Shown here: positions 57,201-64,000 of the stretch, piece by piece | Position numbering within the stretch: position 1 is the stretch's first letter | Layout: each line of letters begins with the position of its first letter | Assembly (NCBI RefSeq): GCF_900109545.1 | Contig: NZ_FOAP01000004.1 | Span: 372,001-436,000, forward strand | Length of the DNA: 64,000 nucleotides | Direction of reading: 5' to 3' | Source of the DNA: Stigmatella aurantiaca | GTDB lineage: Bacteria; Myxococcota; Myxococcia; Myxococcales; Myxococcaceae | Notes under the pieces: generated by a model | What the model was told of the DNA's origin: nothing | The model's database searches: none | Seen by the model: the letters and a program-made list of their open reading frames with translations, nothing else | Translations under genes and position numbers: made by a program

Positions 57201-57350
57201 CGGGCGGACATCCAGCAGCGCCTGGACCGGGCCCGGCTGGTGCCCCCGGAGGGGGCCTCCTCGGACCTGCGGGGCTGGTGGAGGTTGCTGGATCGCGAGC
57301 TGGGCATGGACGGCCCCACGCTCGAGGTGCCCAGCACCCCGTTGGTGTAG
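54252..57350 (+). CDS. Class III adenylate/guanylate cyclase fused to NB-ARC-like ATPase and TPR region
   Basis: 1032 residues, cytoplasmic. The cyclase domain (about 10-205) has metal-binding LVFTDIQGST and TQGDSFMVAFP and the transition-state VNVAARVAE. A P-loop ATPase follows with GREEELECLRLW, Walker A GPGGMGKTRLATH (about 257-269), Walker B LVILDNLEHL and the signature MRDAVARQATLRGAIDWSW (partly shown), as in LuxR-type/AfsR ATPases. The rest (about 650-1000) is TPR repeats (EAARRDLEAARKPF and others). No HTH is seen, so it is probably a signalling switch that makes cAMP or cGMP under control of its ATPase and TPRs. Confidence 0.9.
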   Translation: MNLLAPTMEAPSGTVALVFTDIQGSTLLWERCSTAMRTALELHDRILRTLLASSGGYEVKTQGDSFMVAFPSALEAVRWCLEVQEVLLSAPWPPELLEEPEAAEVIGPHGLLYRGLRVRMGVHVGEPELRINTRTGQVDYIGRMVNVAARVAEAGHGGQVLLSGMAWAQVAGMVDRLGRPAVRVLGSFRLKGIGDPLPLLEVLPPSLADRRFESLRVQEARRGNLPEEPGDIIGREEELECLRLWLVEGCRLITILGPGGMGKTRLATHFGGLQMGSRQWEGGVWWCDLTEAKTLEGFCHAVGQALGVQLTSGGAEEAPVDLLGRALGGRGAALVILDNLEHLTQLMPATLRRWLAMAPQVRFLVTSQESLRMAGERILDLAPMGLPDYRDTSLEAVSRSDAVRLFVRRAQAARGSFELTAADAPLVADIVRRLDGIALAIELAAARTALLGIRQLRERLSRRFELLNSGMRDAVARQATLRGAIDWSWSLLDMTEQVVLAQCSVFRGGFTLEAAEAVIALPHGGPDVLEVVQALRSKSLLRSDAAEGLSGELRLSMYESIREYASARLDETGLGAELVSRHAEYYLSLARELRGPAKGGGVEALRRLTLERENLLSVCDYAFKEGSPTLESVQRALEALVLLEPDVITRGPLGLTLSRLDKALEQAATLSGEWLLSAEALAVRGRIYLETGQIEAARRDLEAARKPFQQLGEVAREKRLLVDLSIVARHEGDVASAWELIQEALQLPSGGDRWLDAYALGNLGITEQVRSGPEAAITHLHEALKLFQLVGDAAFEVLFLNNLASAIGESGRTMQAVGFLEEAFAKALGSGSRAGQAFARLNLGCYLLEADQPTEAIQHLEAVVELGRQLGLRIVEGCARGELGRACLNVGETENARAHLLNATSLLTGVSRWHALRFSLHLAAVQAAQGQLLEARRGFAALGGTQEIRNDPVLRELAGLLFATVALAELRAVPGGGLEAEQRRADIQQRLDRARLVPPEGASSDLRGWWRLLDRELGMDGPTLEVPSTPLV

Positions 57351-57354
57351 CGGC

Positions 57355-57945
57355 CTACAGGAAGAGCGTGGGATCGAACTCGTCCACGCGCACCGGCAGC
57401 AGCCGGGGCAGCGGACGCTGGAACACCTTGGCGTTCAGCTCCAGGTCGATGATCTCCAGGCCCAGGGGGGTGAGCTCCCGGAACCGCGAGCTGACGTGCT
57501 CGCGCAGCCCCAGAATGGCCACCTGCCGCTTCTCCTCGAGCAGGGGCTTCAGGGCCGCGGCGAAGTCCGCGCCATCGTGGCTGGCGAGCGCGACGGCGGC
57601 CCCGGGGCGCTGGGTGCGGATGGTCTCCAGCAGCTTGAGGATGCCCAGGTCGACGACCTTCTGGTCGCTCCGGCCGTGTAGGAGCGCCACCTCGCACCCG
57701 GCGGACTTCAGCGCGCGGACGAAGCCGATCATCGCGTCCGGCAGTTGCTCGCCGCGGGCGTTGAGCACCACCACGCAGCGCACGGGGGTGGGGAAGTGAC
57801 TCTCACAGAAGGACACCAGCCGGTCGAACTGCACCCGGTCCTGGGGTTCAGGCTTGCGTCCCACGACATTGGAGACCGCCCAATCGACGTTTTCGGCGTC
57901 GATGAGCACGTAGGAAGCAGCTTGGGGACGTCCGGAGGGAAGCAT
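57355..57945 (-). CDS. NYN-domain (PIN-like) protein
   Basis: 196 residues. The N-terminal YVLIDAENVDW (Asp16) is the NYN-domain signature; further conserved acidic residues are in SDQKVVDLGILKLL and ALASHDGADFAAAL. NYN proteins are predicted Mg-dependent ribonucleases. The C-terminal part (ELTPLGLEIIDLELN) may be a regulatory extension. It is on the opposite strand to the cyclase gene (a 4-base gap between stops). Confidence 0.85.
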   Translation of the reverse strand: MLPSGRPQAASYVLIDAENVDWAVSNVVGRKPEPQDRVQFDRLVSFCESHFPTPVRCVVVLNARGEQLPDAMIGFVRALKSAGCEVALLHGRSDQKVVDLGILKLLETIRTQRPGAAVALASHDGADFAAALKPLLEEKRQVAILGLREHVSSRFRELTPLGLEIIDLELNAKVFQRPLPRLLPVRVDEFDPTLFL

Positions 57946-58031
57946 GGACGGGGACCATACCCGGAGCGGCTACCGCGTCCGGTCCTTTTTGAAGCCCGGA
58001 GGGTGCGGATGCACCCTGGGTATGTCCCAAA

Positions 58032-60431
58032 TCATGCCCTCAGCGCGACGACGGTGACGCCGTCACCGCCTTCGTGGCTCTCCCCGGGCCGGAACATGCG
58101 GACGTAGGGCGAGTTCGTCAGGTAGTCGCGGATGGCCTGCTTGAGGGCGCCGGTGCCGTGGCCGTGGATGATGAGGGCCGCTTCCTCGCCGCTGCGCATG
58201 CCCTGGTCGAAGAAGCGCTCCATCTCCGCCAGTGCATCATCGGCCCGCATGCCCCGCACATCGCAGCGGAAGTTCGTCGCCTGCACCTCGGCGGCGGCGG
58301 CCGCGGAGGCCTTCTTCAGCGCGGCTTCCTGGCGGTTGCGCTCCGGAAACCTCTGCTGGGGCTTCGCCGTGCGGGAGCCGGACAGCTCCGAGGTGGGCAC
58401 GCGCATCTTCAGGATGCCCGCGGCCACCAGGGCCTCATCCCCGTTCAGCTCGAGGATCTCCACGTCCTTGTCGAACCCGGAGTGCCGCACCCAGGCGCCC
58501 ACCTTGAGCGTCGGCGGGGCCGGGGCCACCACCTGGTACAGCTCCGCCCGGGCCTCCTTGGCGCGCTTGCCGGCCTCCTCGGCCCGCTGCTGCAACGCCA
58601 CGCGCGCCTCCTGGGCCGCCTTCTCGTTGGACTGTGCCCGCAGCTTCACCAGCAGCTCGCGCACCTCGGCCGCCGCGTGCTCGCTGGCTGCCTCGACGTC
58701 CTCGTTGAAGCGCATCATCTTCTCTTTGCGATCGCGCTCGAAGGCCTGCTTCTGCGCCTCCAGCTCCTTGCGCAGCTTCTCGGCCGCCTCGGCCGCCACC
58801 TTCGCCCGGTCCAGCTCCTCGTTGAGCTTGCGCCGCTCCTCCTCGGCCGCCGCCAGGGCCTTGGCCAGCGGGCCGCCCGCGTTGAGGGACAAGTCCCGGG
58901 CGCGCTGGCAGATGCGCTCGGGCAGGCCCATGCGCGCCGCCACGTCGATCGCCGAGGAGGCCCCCGACGCGCCGAGCTGCAGCCGGTACGTGGGCGCCAT
59001 CCGCTTCGAATCGAAGCCCACGCGCGCGTTGAGGAAGCGCGGGTCCATGTGCGCCAGGGCCTTGAGCTCCTCCAGGTGCGTCGTCACCAGCACCACCGCG
59101 CCCTTGTCCAGCAGCTCCTCCAGCACGGCGATGGCGATGGCCGCGCCCTCGCGCGGATCCGTGTCCGCGGCGATCTCGTCGATGAGGACCAGCGAGTCCT
59201 TGCCCACCGCCGCGGCGATGTCGCGCAGCATCGCCACGTGCGCGCTGAACGTGGAGAGGCCCTGGGACAGGTCCTGCGCGTCGCCCACCGTGGAGTGCAC
59301 CGAGCGGGAGAGCGGCATCCGCGAGCCCTCGGCCACGGGGATGGGCAGGCCGCAGCGCAGCATCAGCGAGCACAGGCCCACGGCCGTCAGGGTGACCGTC
59401 TTGCCGCCCGCGTTGGGACCGGAGATCACCAGGGCCCGGGCCTGGCCGGAGAGCACCACGTCATTGGGCACCACCTCCGTGCCCTTGAGCGCCAGCAGGG
59501 GGTGGCGCACCAGCCGCAGCGCCATCTCCTCCACGCCCGTGAACACCGGGGTGTGCGCGTCCAGGTCCGCGGCGAGCAGGGCCACCGCCTCGGCCTCGTC
59601 CAGCACCGCCACCGCGTCCAGGCCGTCCTGGACCCGGGTGGCTTCCTTGCCGAGCTGGTTGGACAGATCCTGGAGGATGCGCCGCTCCTCCTCGGCCACC
59701 ACCGACTGGGCAATGGCCAGGTCGTTGCCCAGGCTCACCATGGCCTGGGGCTCGATGAAGAGCGTCTGGCCCGTCTGGCTCGCGTTGTGGACGATGCCGG
59801 GCACCTCGCCGCGGTAGTTGGACACCACGGGCACCACGTACCGGCCGTTGCGCAGCGTGTAGTAGTTCTCGCGCAGCTTCGGCAGGAAGGCCTCGTCGTG
59901 CAGCAGCTCGTCCAACCGGCTCTTGATGCGCCGGTGCAGGCCGCTGGCCCGGTCCCGGGCCTCCTTCAGGTCCGGACTGGCCCGGTCGGAGATCGTCCCG
60001 TCGGGCTCGAAGCTGCGGTCGATGCGGGAGGCCAGCGCCTCCAGCATGGGCAGCCGGCGGCCGAGGGTGGCCAGGATGGGAACCGCGTCCTCACGCTCCT
60101 CCAGCGCATCGCGGGTGCGGGCGAAGGCGTACAGGAGCTGGGCGGCGGCGATGAGATCCCTCGGCTCCAGCATTCCACCCTTGGAGGCCCGGTTGACCGC
60201 CTCCCTCAGGTCGCTGACGCCTCCCAGGGGGAGGGAGAACTGCTCCTGGGCCAGGCGGCGGGCTTCCGCCACGAGCGCCAGGGCTTCCGCGACGCGCTCC
60301 TCGGTGTCCAGGAAAGGGCGGGCCAGGGCGCGCTCTTTGCCGGGCGTGGTCCGGCAGCGGTGGGCCAGGGCGCGGAGCACCTCCGCGAAGCCAAGATCCT
60401 CGAGTGTTCTTTGGGCAATCTGCACGGACAT
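58032..60431 (-). CDS. mutS2: MutS2 (RqcU-type) ATPase-endonuclease
   Basis: 799 residues from ATG 60431 (MSVQIAQ); the frame is open to 60461. The MutS core domains III and V are present, with Walker A SGPNAGGKT (about 358-366), Walker B LVLIDEI and STFSAHVA. A long Glu/Lys/Ala coiled coil follows (about 530-640). The C-terminal Smr domain has RCDVRGMRADDAL and LIIHGHGTGALK. MutS2 acts in ribosome rescue and recombination control rather than mismatch repair. It is divergent from the TPR gene at 60504. Confidence 0.94.
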   Translation of the reverse strand: MSVQIAQRTLEDLGFAEVLRALAHRCRTTPGKERALARPFLDTEERVAEALALVAEARRLAQEQFSLPLGGVSDLREAVNRASKGGMLEPRDLIAAAQLLYAFARTRDALEEREDAVPILATLGRRLPMLEALASRIDRSFEPDGTISDRASPDLKEARDRASGLHRRIKSRLDELLHDEAFLPKLRENYYTLRNGRYVVPVVSNYRGEVPGIVHNASQTGQTLFIEPQAMVSLGNDLAIAQSVVAEEERRILQDLSNQLGKEATRVQDGLDAVAVLDEAEAVALLAADLDAHTPVFTGVEEMALRLVRHPLLALKGTEVVPNDVVLSGQARALVISGPNAGGKTVTLTAVGLCSLMLRCGLPIPVAEGSRMPLSRSVHSTVGDAQDLSQGLSTFSAHVAMLRDIAAAVGKDSLVLIDEIAADTDPREGAAIAIAVLEELLDKGAVVLVTTHLEELKALAHMDPRFLNARVGFDSKRMAPTYRLQLGASGASSAIDVAARMGLPERICQRARDLSLNAGGPLAKALAAAEEERRKLNEELDRAKVAAEAAEKLRKELEAQKQAFERDRKEKMMRFNEDVEAASEHAAAEVRELLVKLRAQSNEKAAQEARVALQQRAEEAGKRAKEARAELYQVVAPAPPTLKVGAWVRHSGFDKDVEILELNGDEALVAAGILKMRVPTSELSGSRTAKPQQRFPERNRQEAALKKASAAAAAEVQATNFRCDVRGMRADDALAEMERFFDQGMRSGEEAALIIHGHGTGALKQAIRDYLTNSPYVRMFRPGESHEGGDGVTVVALRA

Positions 60432-60503
60432 GGGTTTCATTCGTGGCCACGTGGCCGTCAAGGGATGATTGAGGGGCGGGGCCCACTCTGTTATCAGCCG
60501 TCC

Positions 60504-61199
60504 ATGGTGTGGCTCCTCCTGGCCGGCATTCTCGCGGGTGCCTCGGACGTGCCCGCGAACAGGGGCCTGACGGAGGCCCTCGCCCGGGAAGAGGCGGGGG
60601 ACTCCGCCGGGGCGCTGGCGGCTTTGGAGGCCCTCATCCTTAACGCCCCACGCTGGGAGCTGCCCAGGCTAGAGGCCGCGCGGTTGCTGCTCAAGCTGGG
60701 AGGCGGGCTGGACCGGGCGGAAGCCCACCTGGACGCCGTGGCCGCCCTGGCGCCCGAAAACCCCCGGAGCCACTACCTGCGAGGCCTGCTGTGGGAGGAG
60801 CGTGGACAGCCCCTGCGTGCCGCGAAGTCCTATGAGGAGGCGCTGCGCTACCGCCCCTCTTATGAGGATGCCCGGTTCCGGGTGGCGGGCCTCTGGTTCG
60901 CCCAGGGGGACTTGCTCAAGGCGGAGATGCACTACCGCCTGCTCCTCAAGGCCCGGCCGGAGTGGGTGCAGGTGCGCATCCTCATGTCCCAGGTGCTGGA
61001 AGGGCAGGGGCGGTGGGAGGACGCGGAGCGCGAGCTGGAGGCGGCCCGCCAGTTCCAGCCGGACAGCGTTCCGCTGAAGCGGCGGCTGGCGGAGCTCTAC
61101 GAGCGGACAGGCAGGCCCAAGCTCGCCGAGAAACTGCGCGCCTCGCTCACGCCGCCGCCCGCGAAGCGCATGCGCCCCTTGAAGCCCTCCCGGCGCTAG
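60504..61199 (+). CDS. Secreted TPR-repeat protein
   Basis: 231 residues. A short N-terminal hydrophobic segment (MVWLLLAGILAGASDVPA) looks like a signal peptide. At least four TPR units follow (for example PENPRSHYLRGLLWEERGQP, KAEMHYRLLLKARPEWVQ and EDAERELEAARQFQPDS, shown in parts), ending in a basic KRMRPLKPSRR tail. Function is unknown; a scaffold role in the envelope is likely. The cyclase gene follows four bases later, so the two are probably co-transcribed. Confidence 0.82.
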   Translation: MVWLLLAGILAGASDVPANRGLTEALAREEAGDSAGALAALEALILNAPRWELPRLEAARLLLKLGGGLDRAEAHLDAVAALAPENPRSHYLRGLLWEERGQPLRAAKSYEEALRYRPSYEDARFRVAGLWFAQGDLLKAEMHYRLLLKARPEWVQVRILMSQVLEGQGRWEDAERELEAARQFQPDSVPLKRRLAELYERTGRPKLAEKLRASLTPPPAKRMRPLKPSRR

Positions 61200-61203
61200 T
61201 TCC

Positions 61204-62562
61204 ATGGGCCAGGCCCACGGCGATTGCGCTGGGGACTCAGCCGCATACACTGCGCGTGCTTTGAAGACCGCCAACCTCGCCATTGTCTTCACCGACATCA
61301 AGGGCTTCACCGAGCGCACCAGCCGGCAGACCCACGAGCAGAACCAGCGCCTGCTCCAGACGCACAACGCGCTGTTGGCGCCACTCTTCAAGGCCTTCGG
61401 GGGCCGCATCCTCAAGTCCATTGGCGATGCGTTCCTGGTCACCTTCGAGTCCCCCACCCAGGCGGTGCTCAGCGGCATCGCCATCCAGGACCGGCTCTGG
61501 CACTACAACCTCTCGGCCGAGGAGGACTCGCGGCTCCACGTGCGCGTGGCCGTCAACGTCGGGGAAGTGCGCGTCGAGTCCAGTGATGTCTTCGGCGAGC
61601 CGGTGAACATTGCCGCGCGCGTGGAGGGCATCACCGAGGCCGGGGAGGTGTTCTTCACGGAGGCCGTCTACCTGGCGATGAACAAGGCGGAGGTGCCCTC
61701 CCAGGAGGTGGGCACCTACGAGCTCAAGGGCATTCCCGGGAAGATTCGCATCTTTCGTGTGCCCAAGGCGCCCTACCGCGTGGAGGCGCCGCTGCTGCCC
61801 GCCCCGCCTCCCGTGGAGCCCGCGGTGGAGGGGCCTCCCTTTGGCAACATCGCGCTCTCCCGGGTCCCGGAGACAGGCCCGGGGCAAGAGCTGGCGGCCA
61901 CCGCCGCGGCGCTGGGCCAACATGCCGCGGCGCTGGGAGGCCGCGCGAAGAGCCTGGGCGGCCAGATCCTGGAAGGCGCGTCCCGGAGCTTCTCGCCCCT
62001 CAAGGCCCGCCTGAACCCGGAGGGAAAGCTCCAGCTTCCTGCCGGGCTCACCCGGCGGCGCCTGGCCCTGGGGCTGGGGGGGCTGGCGGTGGTGCTGGGC
62101 GTGGGGGTGGTGGCCTTCCGGGGCAGTGCCGCGGAGCGGGCCATCTCCGACTTCGAGTCCGCGGCGCCCTCGGAGCGCAACGCCCTGGAAGTCAAAGCCC
62201 GCAAGCTCATTGAACAGGAGAAGAACGCCGGGGTGCAGAGCTATCTGTACGGGCGCCTGGAGGAGGCGGACGGCTCCTGGGATGGCGCCCTCCGGCGCTA
62301 CCGGACGGCCATCAAGGCGGGCGAGGGCGATGCCGAGGACCGGCTCATCGGCTTGATGGAGCACCCCAAGTGCGCCGTGCGCACGGCGGCGGCGGAGATG
62401 GCCGGAGAGCTTCGGTTGAGCAGCGCACGGAGCGCGTTGAAGTCGCTGGCGGCCTCGGGCGGACCGGACGACAAGGGCGGCTCCGGGGCCTTGGGCCGTT
62501 TGTTCAACTGTGATTCCCGGCGCGCCGCGAAGAGCGCGCTGGAGCGCCTGAAGGATGGCTGA
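61204..62562 (+). CDS. Class III adenylate/guanylate cyclase with membrane helix
   Basis: 452 residues. The cyclase domain (about 20-185) has IVFTDIKGFTE, SIGDAFLVTFES and PVNIAARVEG; both metal-binding Asp residues and the Asn/Arg pair are intact. A Pro/Ala-rich linker leads to a single membrane helix near 285-300 (LALGLGGLAVVLGVGVVAF), and a C-terminal helical region (about 305-450) rich in Ala and Lys may be HEAT-like. The ATG at 61204 is used; a TTG at 61261 just before the domain is an alternative. Confidence 0.85.
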   Translation: MGQAHGDCAGDSAAYTARALKTANLAIVFTDIKGFTERTSRQTHEQNQRLLQTHNALLAPLFKAFGGRILKSIGDAFLVTFESPTQAVLSGIAIQDRLWHYNLSAEEDSRLHVRVAVNVGEVRVESSDVFGEPVNIAARVEGITEAGEVFFTEAVYLAMNKAEVPSQEVGTYELKGIPGKIRIFRVPKAPYRVEAPLLPAPPPVEPAVEGPPFGNIALSRVPETGPGQELAATAAALGQHAAALGGRAKSLGGQILEGASRSFSPLKARLNPEGKLQLPAGLTRRRLALGLGGLAVVLGVGVVAFRGSAAERAISDFESAAPSERNALEVKARKLIEQEKNAGVQSYLYGRLEEADGSWDGALRRYRTAIKAGEGDAEDRLIGLMEHPKCAVRTAAAEMAGELRLSSARSALKSLAASGGPDDKGGSGALGRLFNCDSRRAAKSALERLKDG

Positions 62563-62592
62563 GGCAGTCCTTCCGGGAGGAAGAGGGCAACC

Positions 62593-63774
62593 GTGACGAA
62601 GGTGAAGACGGGACTGGACGTGTGGGTGGCGCAGGGGTTCTCCGCGCTCAAGGGGCGGCGCGTGGGGGCCATCGTGAACCCCACGAGCGTGGACTCACGC
62701 TTCCTCCACCTCGCGGACCTGCTGGGGCAAGCCTCCGGGGTGACGCTGGCGGCGCTCTTCGGTCCCGAGCACGGCATCCGCGGCGAGGCCCAGTACATGG
62801 TGGCGGTGGGCGAGGCGAAGGACCGCAAGACGGGCGTCCCCGTGCACAGCCTCTACGGCTCGACCTTCGAGTCGCTGTCCCCGCGCCCGGAGTGGCTCAC
62901 GGGCCTGGATGCCCTCGTCTTTGACATCCAGGATGTGGGCAGCCGCTACTACACCTACGTCTACACCATGGCCCTGGCGATGAAGGTGGCGGCCCAGGCG
63001 CGCGTGCCCTTCTACGTGCTGGACCGGCCCAACCCGCTGGGCGGCGTGGCCATCGAAGGCAACCTCGTGGGCGAGGGCTACCGCTCCTTCGTGGGGCTCT
63101 ACCCGCTGCCCAACCGCCACGGCATGACGGCGGGGGAGCTGGCGCGGCTCTTCAACGCGGAGTTCGGCATCGGCTGCGAGCTGACGGTGGTGCCGTGCGA
63201 GGGCTGGCGCCGCGAGATGTACTGGTCCGACACGGGGCTGCCCTTCCTGCCGCCCTCGCCCAACATGCCCACCCCCGACACGGCGCTCGTCTACCCGGGC
63301 ATGTGCCTGGGCGAGGGCACCAACGTCTCCGAAGGCCGGGGCACGTGCCGGCCCTTCGAGCAGTTCGGCGCGCCGTGGCTGGACGCGGAGGCGCTGGTGG
63401 CCCGCCTGGAGAAGGAGCGCCTGCCGGGCGTGGCCTTCCGGCCCGTGGGCTTCACCCCCACCTTCGACAAGTTCCGGGGCGAGTCCTGCAACGGCGCCTT
63501 CATCCACGTCACGGACCGGGCCACCTTCCAGCCCCTGCGCACGGGCATCGCCATCTTCCAGGCGGTGCGCGAGGTGAGTGGCGGCCAGTTCGCCTGGCGG
63601 GCGGATGCCTACGAGTTCGTGGAGGATGTGCCCGCGTTCGACTTGCTCTGCGGCACGGATCAGGTGCGCCGGGGCATCGAGGAGGGCTGGCCCCTGAGCA
63701 AGCTTCTGGAGGGCTTCTCCGCCCAGGCCGAGCGCTTCAAACAGCAACGCGCCCCCTACTTGCTGTACACTTGA
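62593..63774 (+). CDS. NamZ-type exo-beta-N-acetylmuramidase (DUF1343)
   Basis: 393 residues; GGAGG and GGAAGAGGG precede the GTG at 62593. The DUF1343 signature is seen in GAIVNPTSVD, FGPEHGIRGEAQ, VFDIQDVGSRYYTY, LDRPNPLGG and YPGMCLGEGTNVSEGRGT (partly shown). Characterised NamZ proteins remove N-acetylmuramic acid from the end of peptidoglycan fragments. No signal peptide is visible, which suggests cytoplasmic muropeptide recycling rather than export. A metallophosphoesterase follows after 13 bases. Confidence 0.88.
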   Translation: MTKVKTGLDVWVAQGFSALKGRRVGAIVNPTSVDSRFLHLADLLGQASGVTLAALFGPEHGIRGEAQYMVAVGEAKDRKTGVPVHSLYGSTFESLSPRPEWLTGLDALVFDIQDVGSRYYTYVYTMALAMKVAAQARVPFYVLDRPNPLGGVAIEGNLVGEGYRSFVGLYPLPNRHGMTAGELARLFNAEFGIGCELTVVPCEGWRREMYWSDTGLPFLPPSPNMPTPDTALVYPGMCLGEGTNVSEGRGTCRPFEQFGAPWLDAEALVARLEKERLPGVAFRPVGFTPTFDKFRGESCNGAFIHVTDRATFQPLRTGIAIFQAVREVSGGQFAWRADAYEFVEDVPAFDLLCGTDQVRRGIEEGWPLSKLLEGFSAQAERFKQQRAPYLLYT

Positions 63775-63787
63775 GCGGGATTCTTCC

Positions 63788-64000
63788 GTGATCGGTGTGC
63801 TCTCCGACAGCCATGGCGATTTGGCGGCCCTCGACGCGGCGTACGAGCTGCTGCGGGCAAAGGGCGCCCGCCGCTTCCTGTTCGCCGGGGCGCGCTACGC
63901 GGACCTGGACGAGTGGATCCTCAGCCGCCGGGAGAAGAGCCGGGGCGGCCGGGAGTACTCGGACATGGACTTCCTGGCGGACGTGAGCCAGTGGCTCGTC
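63788..64000 (+). CDS. Metallophosphoesterase-like protein (5' part, cut by window end)
   Basis: 71 codons are visible from the GTG at 63788. GVLSDSHGDLAALDAAYELL is the N-terminal metal-binding signature (Asp-x-His) of the calcineurin-like YfcE/MJ0936 group. The next conserved Asp segment, normally HxGD, reads FAGARYADLDE here, so it may be atypical. The C-terminal part lies outside the window. Confidence 0.75.
   Translation, partial: MIGVLSDSHGDLAALDAAYELLRAKGARRFLFAGARYADLDEWILSRREKSRGGREYSDMDFLADVSQWLV

Noticed and set aside
58074-60503. Upstream extension of the TPR-protein frame across mutS2
   Set aside because: It is antisense to mutS2 and of shadow composition; a clear ATG with a signal peptide begins at 60504.

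Overview
The window is GC-rich, densely packed DNA of a predatory or fruiting delta-proteobacterium, most likely a myxobacterium of the Cystobacterineae (Stigmatella/Cystobacter/Archangium type). This is inferred from the gene set: a Ser/Thr kinase fused to an AAA ATPase and TPRs, a GAF-type sigma-54 activator, class III cyclase fusions, NGLSA pentapeptide-repeat secreted proteins and frequent GTG/TTG starts with ATGA-type overlaps. I saw no insertion sequence, prophage or CRISPR.

Layout. 168-4163: tRNA-Thr(CGU) with terminator, a hybrid histidine kinase / LuxR-type response regulator pair, a decayed second hybrid kinase, and an unknown protein. 4170-16019: a sigma-54 enhancer-binding protein divergent from a five-gene operon (cNMP-binding patatin lipase, CMD-fold protein, FabH-like ketosynthase, acyltransferase, FabI-like SDR). 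This operon converges on a kinase/methyltransferase pair. 16157-23121: membrane spermidine-synthase-like protein, a TPP riboswitch with thiC, a small DUF4870-like protein, moaA and an HD-GYP response regulator. 23246-29885: a complete histidine operon (hisG-D-C-H-A-B-F-IE) preceded by what looks like a classical attenuator: a His-rich leader ORF followed by an intrinsic terminator. 30069-31625: SMR transporter and acyltransferase-3 protein. 32156-35804: a three-gene HD-domain / SAM-methyltransferase / YcaO cassette with no recognisable precursor peptide. 35829-36995: unknown anchored protein. 37064-45760: a lipoate and 2-oxoacid dehydrogenase region (lpd, an M19-dipeptidase-like secreted protein, lipA, E2, a zinc-finger ATPase-like protein and a lipB-NUDIX fusion). 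45753-48687: MBL-fold hydrolase, ribA and moeA. 48846-64000: a chagasin-domain protein with a histone-H1-like tail, RNase R, an NGLSA-repeat protein, a cyclase-ATPase-TPR regulator, a NYN protein, mutS2, a TPR protein, a membrane cyclase, a NamZ-type muramidase and the start of a metallophosphoesterase.

How the genes work together. The eight his genes cover the whole pathway from PRPP/ATP to histidinol oxidation except a dedicated histidinol-phosphatase. lipB, lipA, E2 and lpd together would make, attach and reoxidise lipoyl groups. The 6117-11564 operon has the makings of an acyl-lipid synthesis or remodelling pathway, but its ketosynthase and reductase each lack a normally catalytic residue. 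The most novel candidates are the YcaO cassette, that lipid operon and the histidine attenuator.
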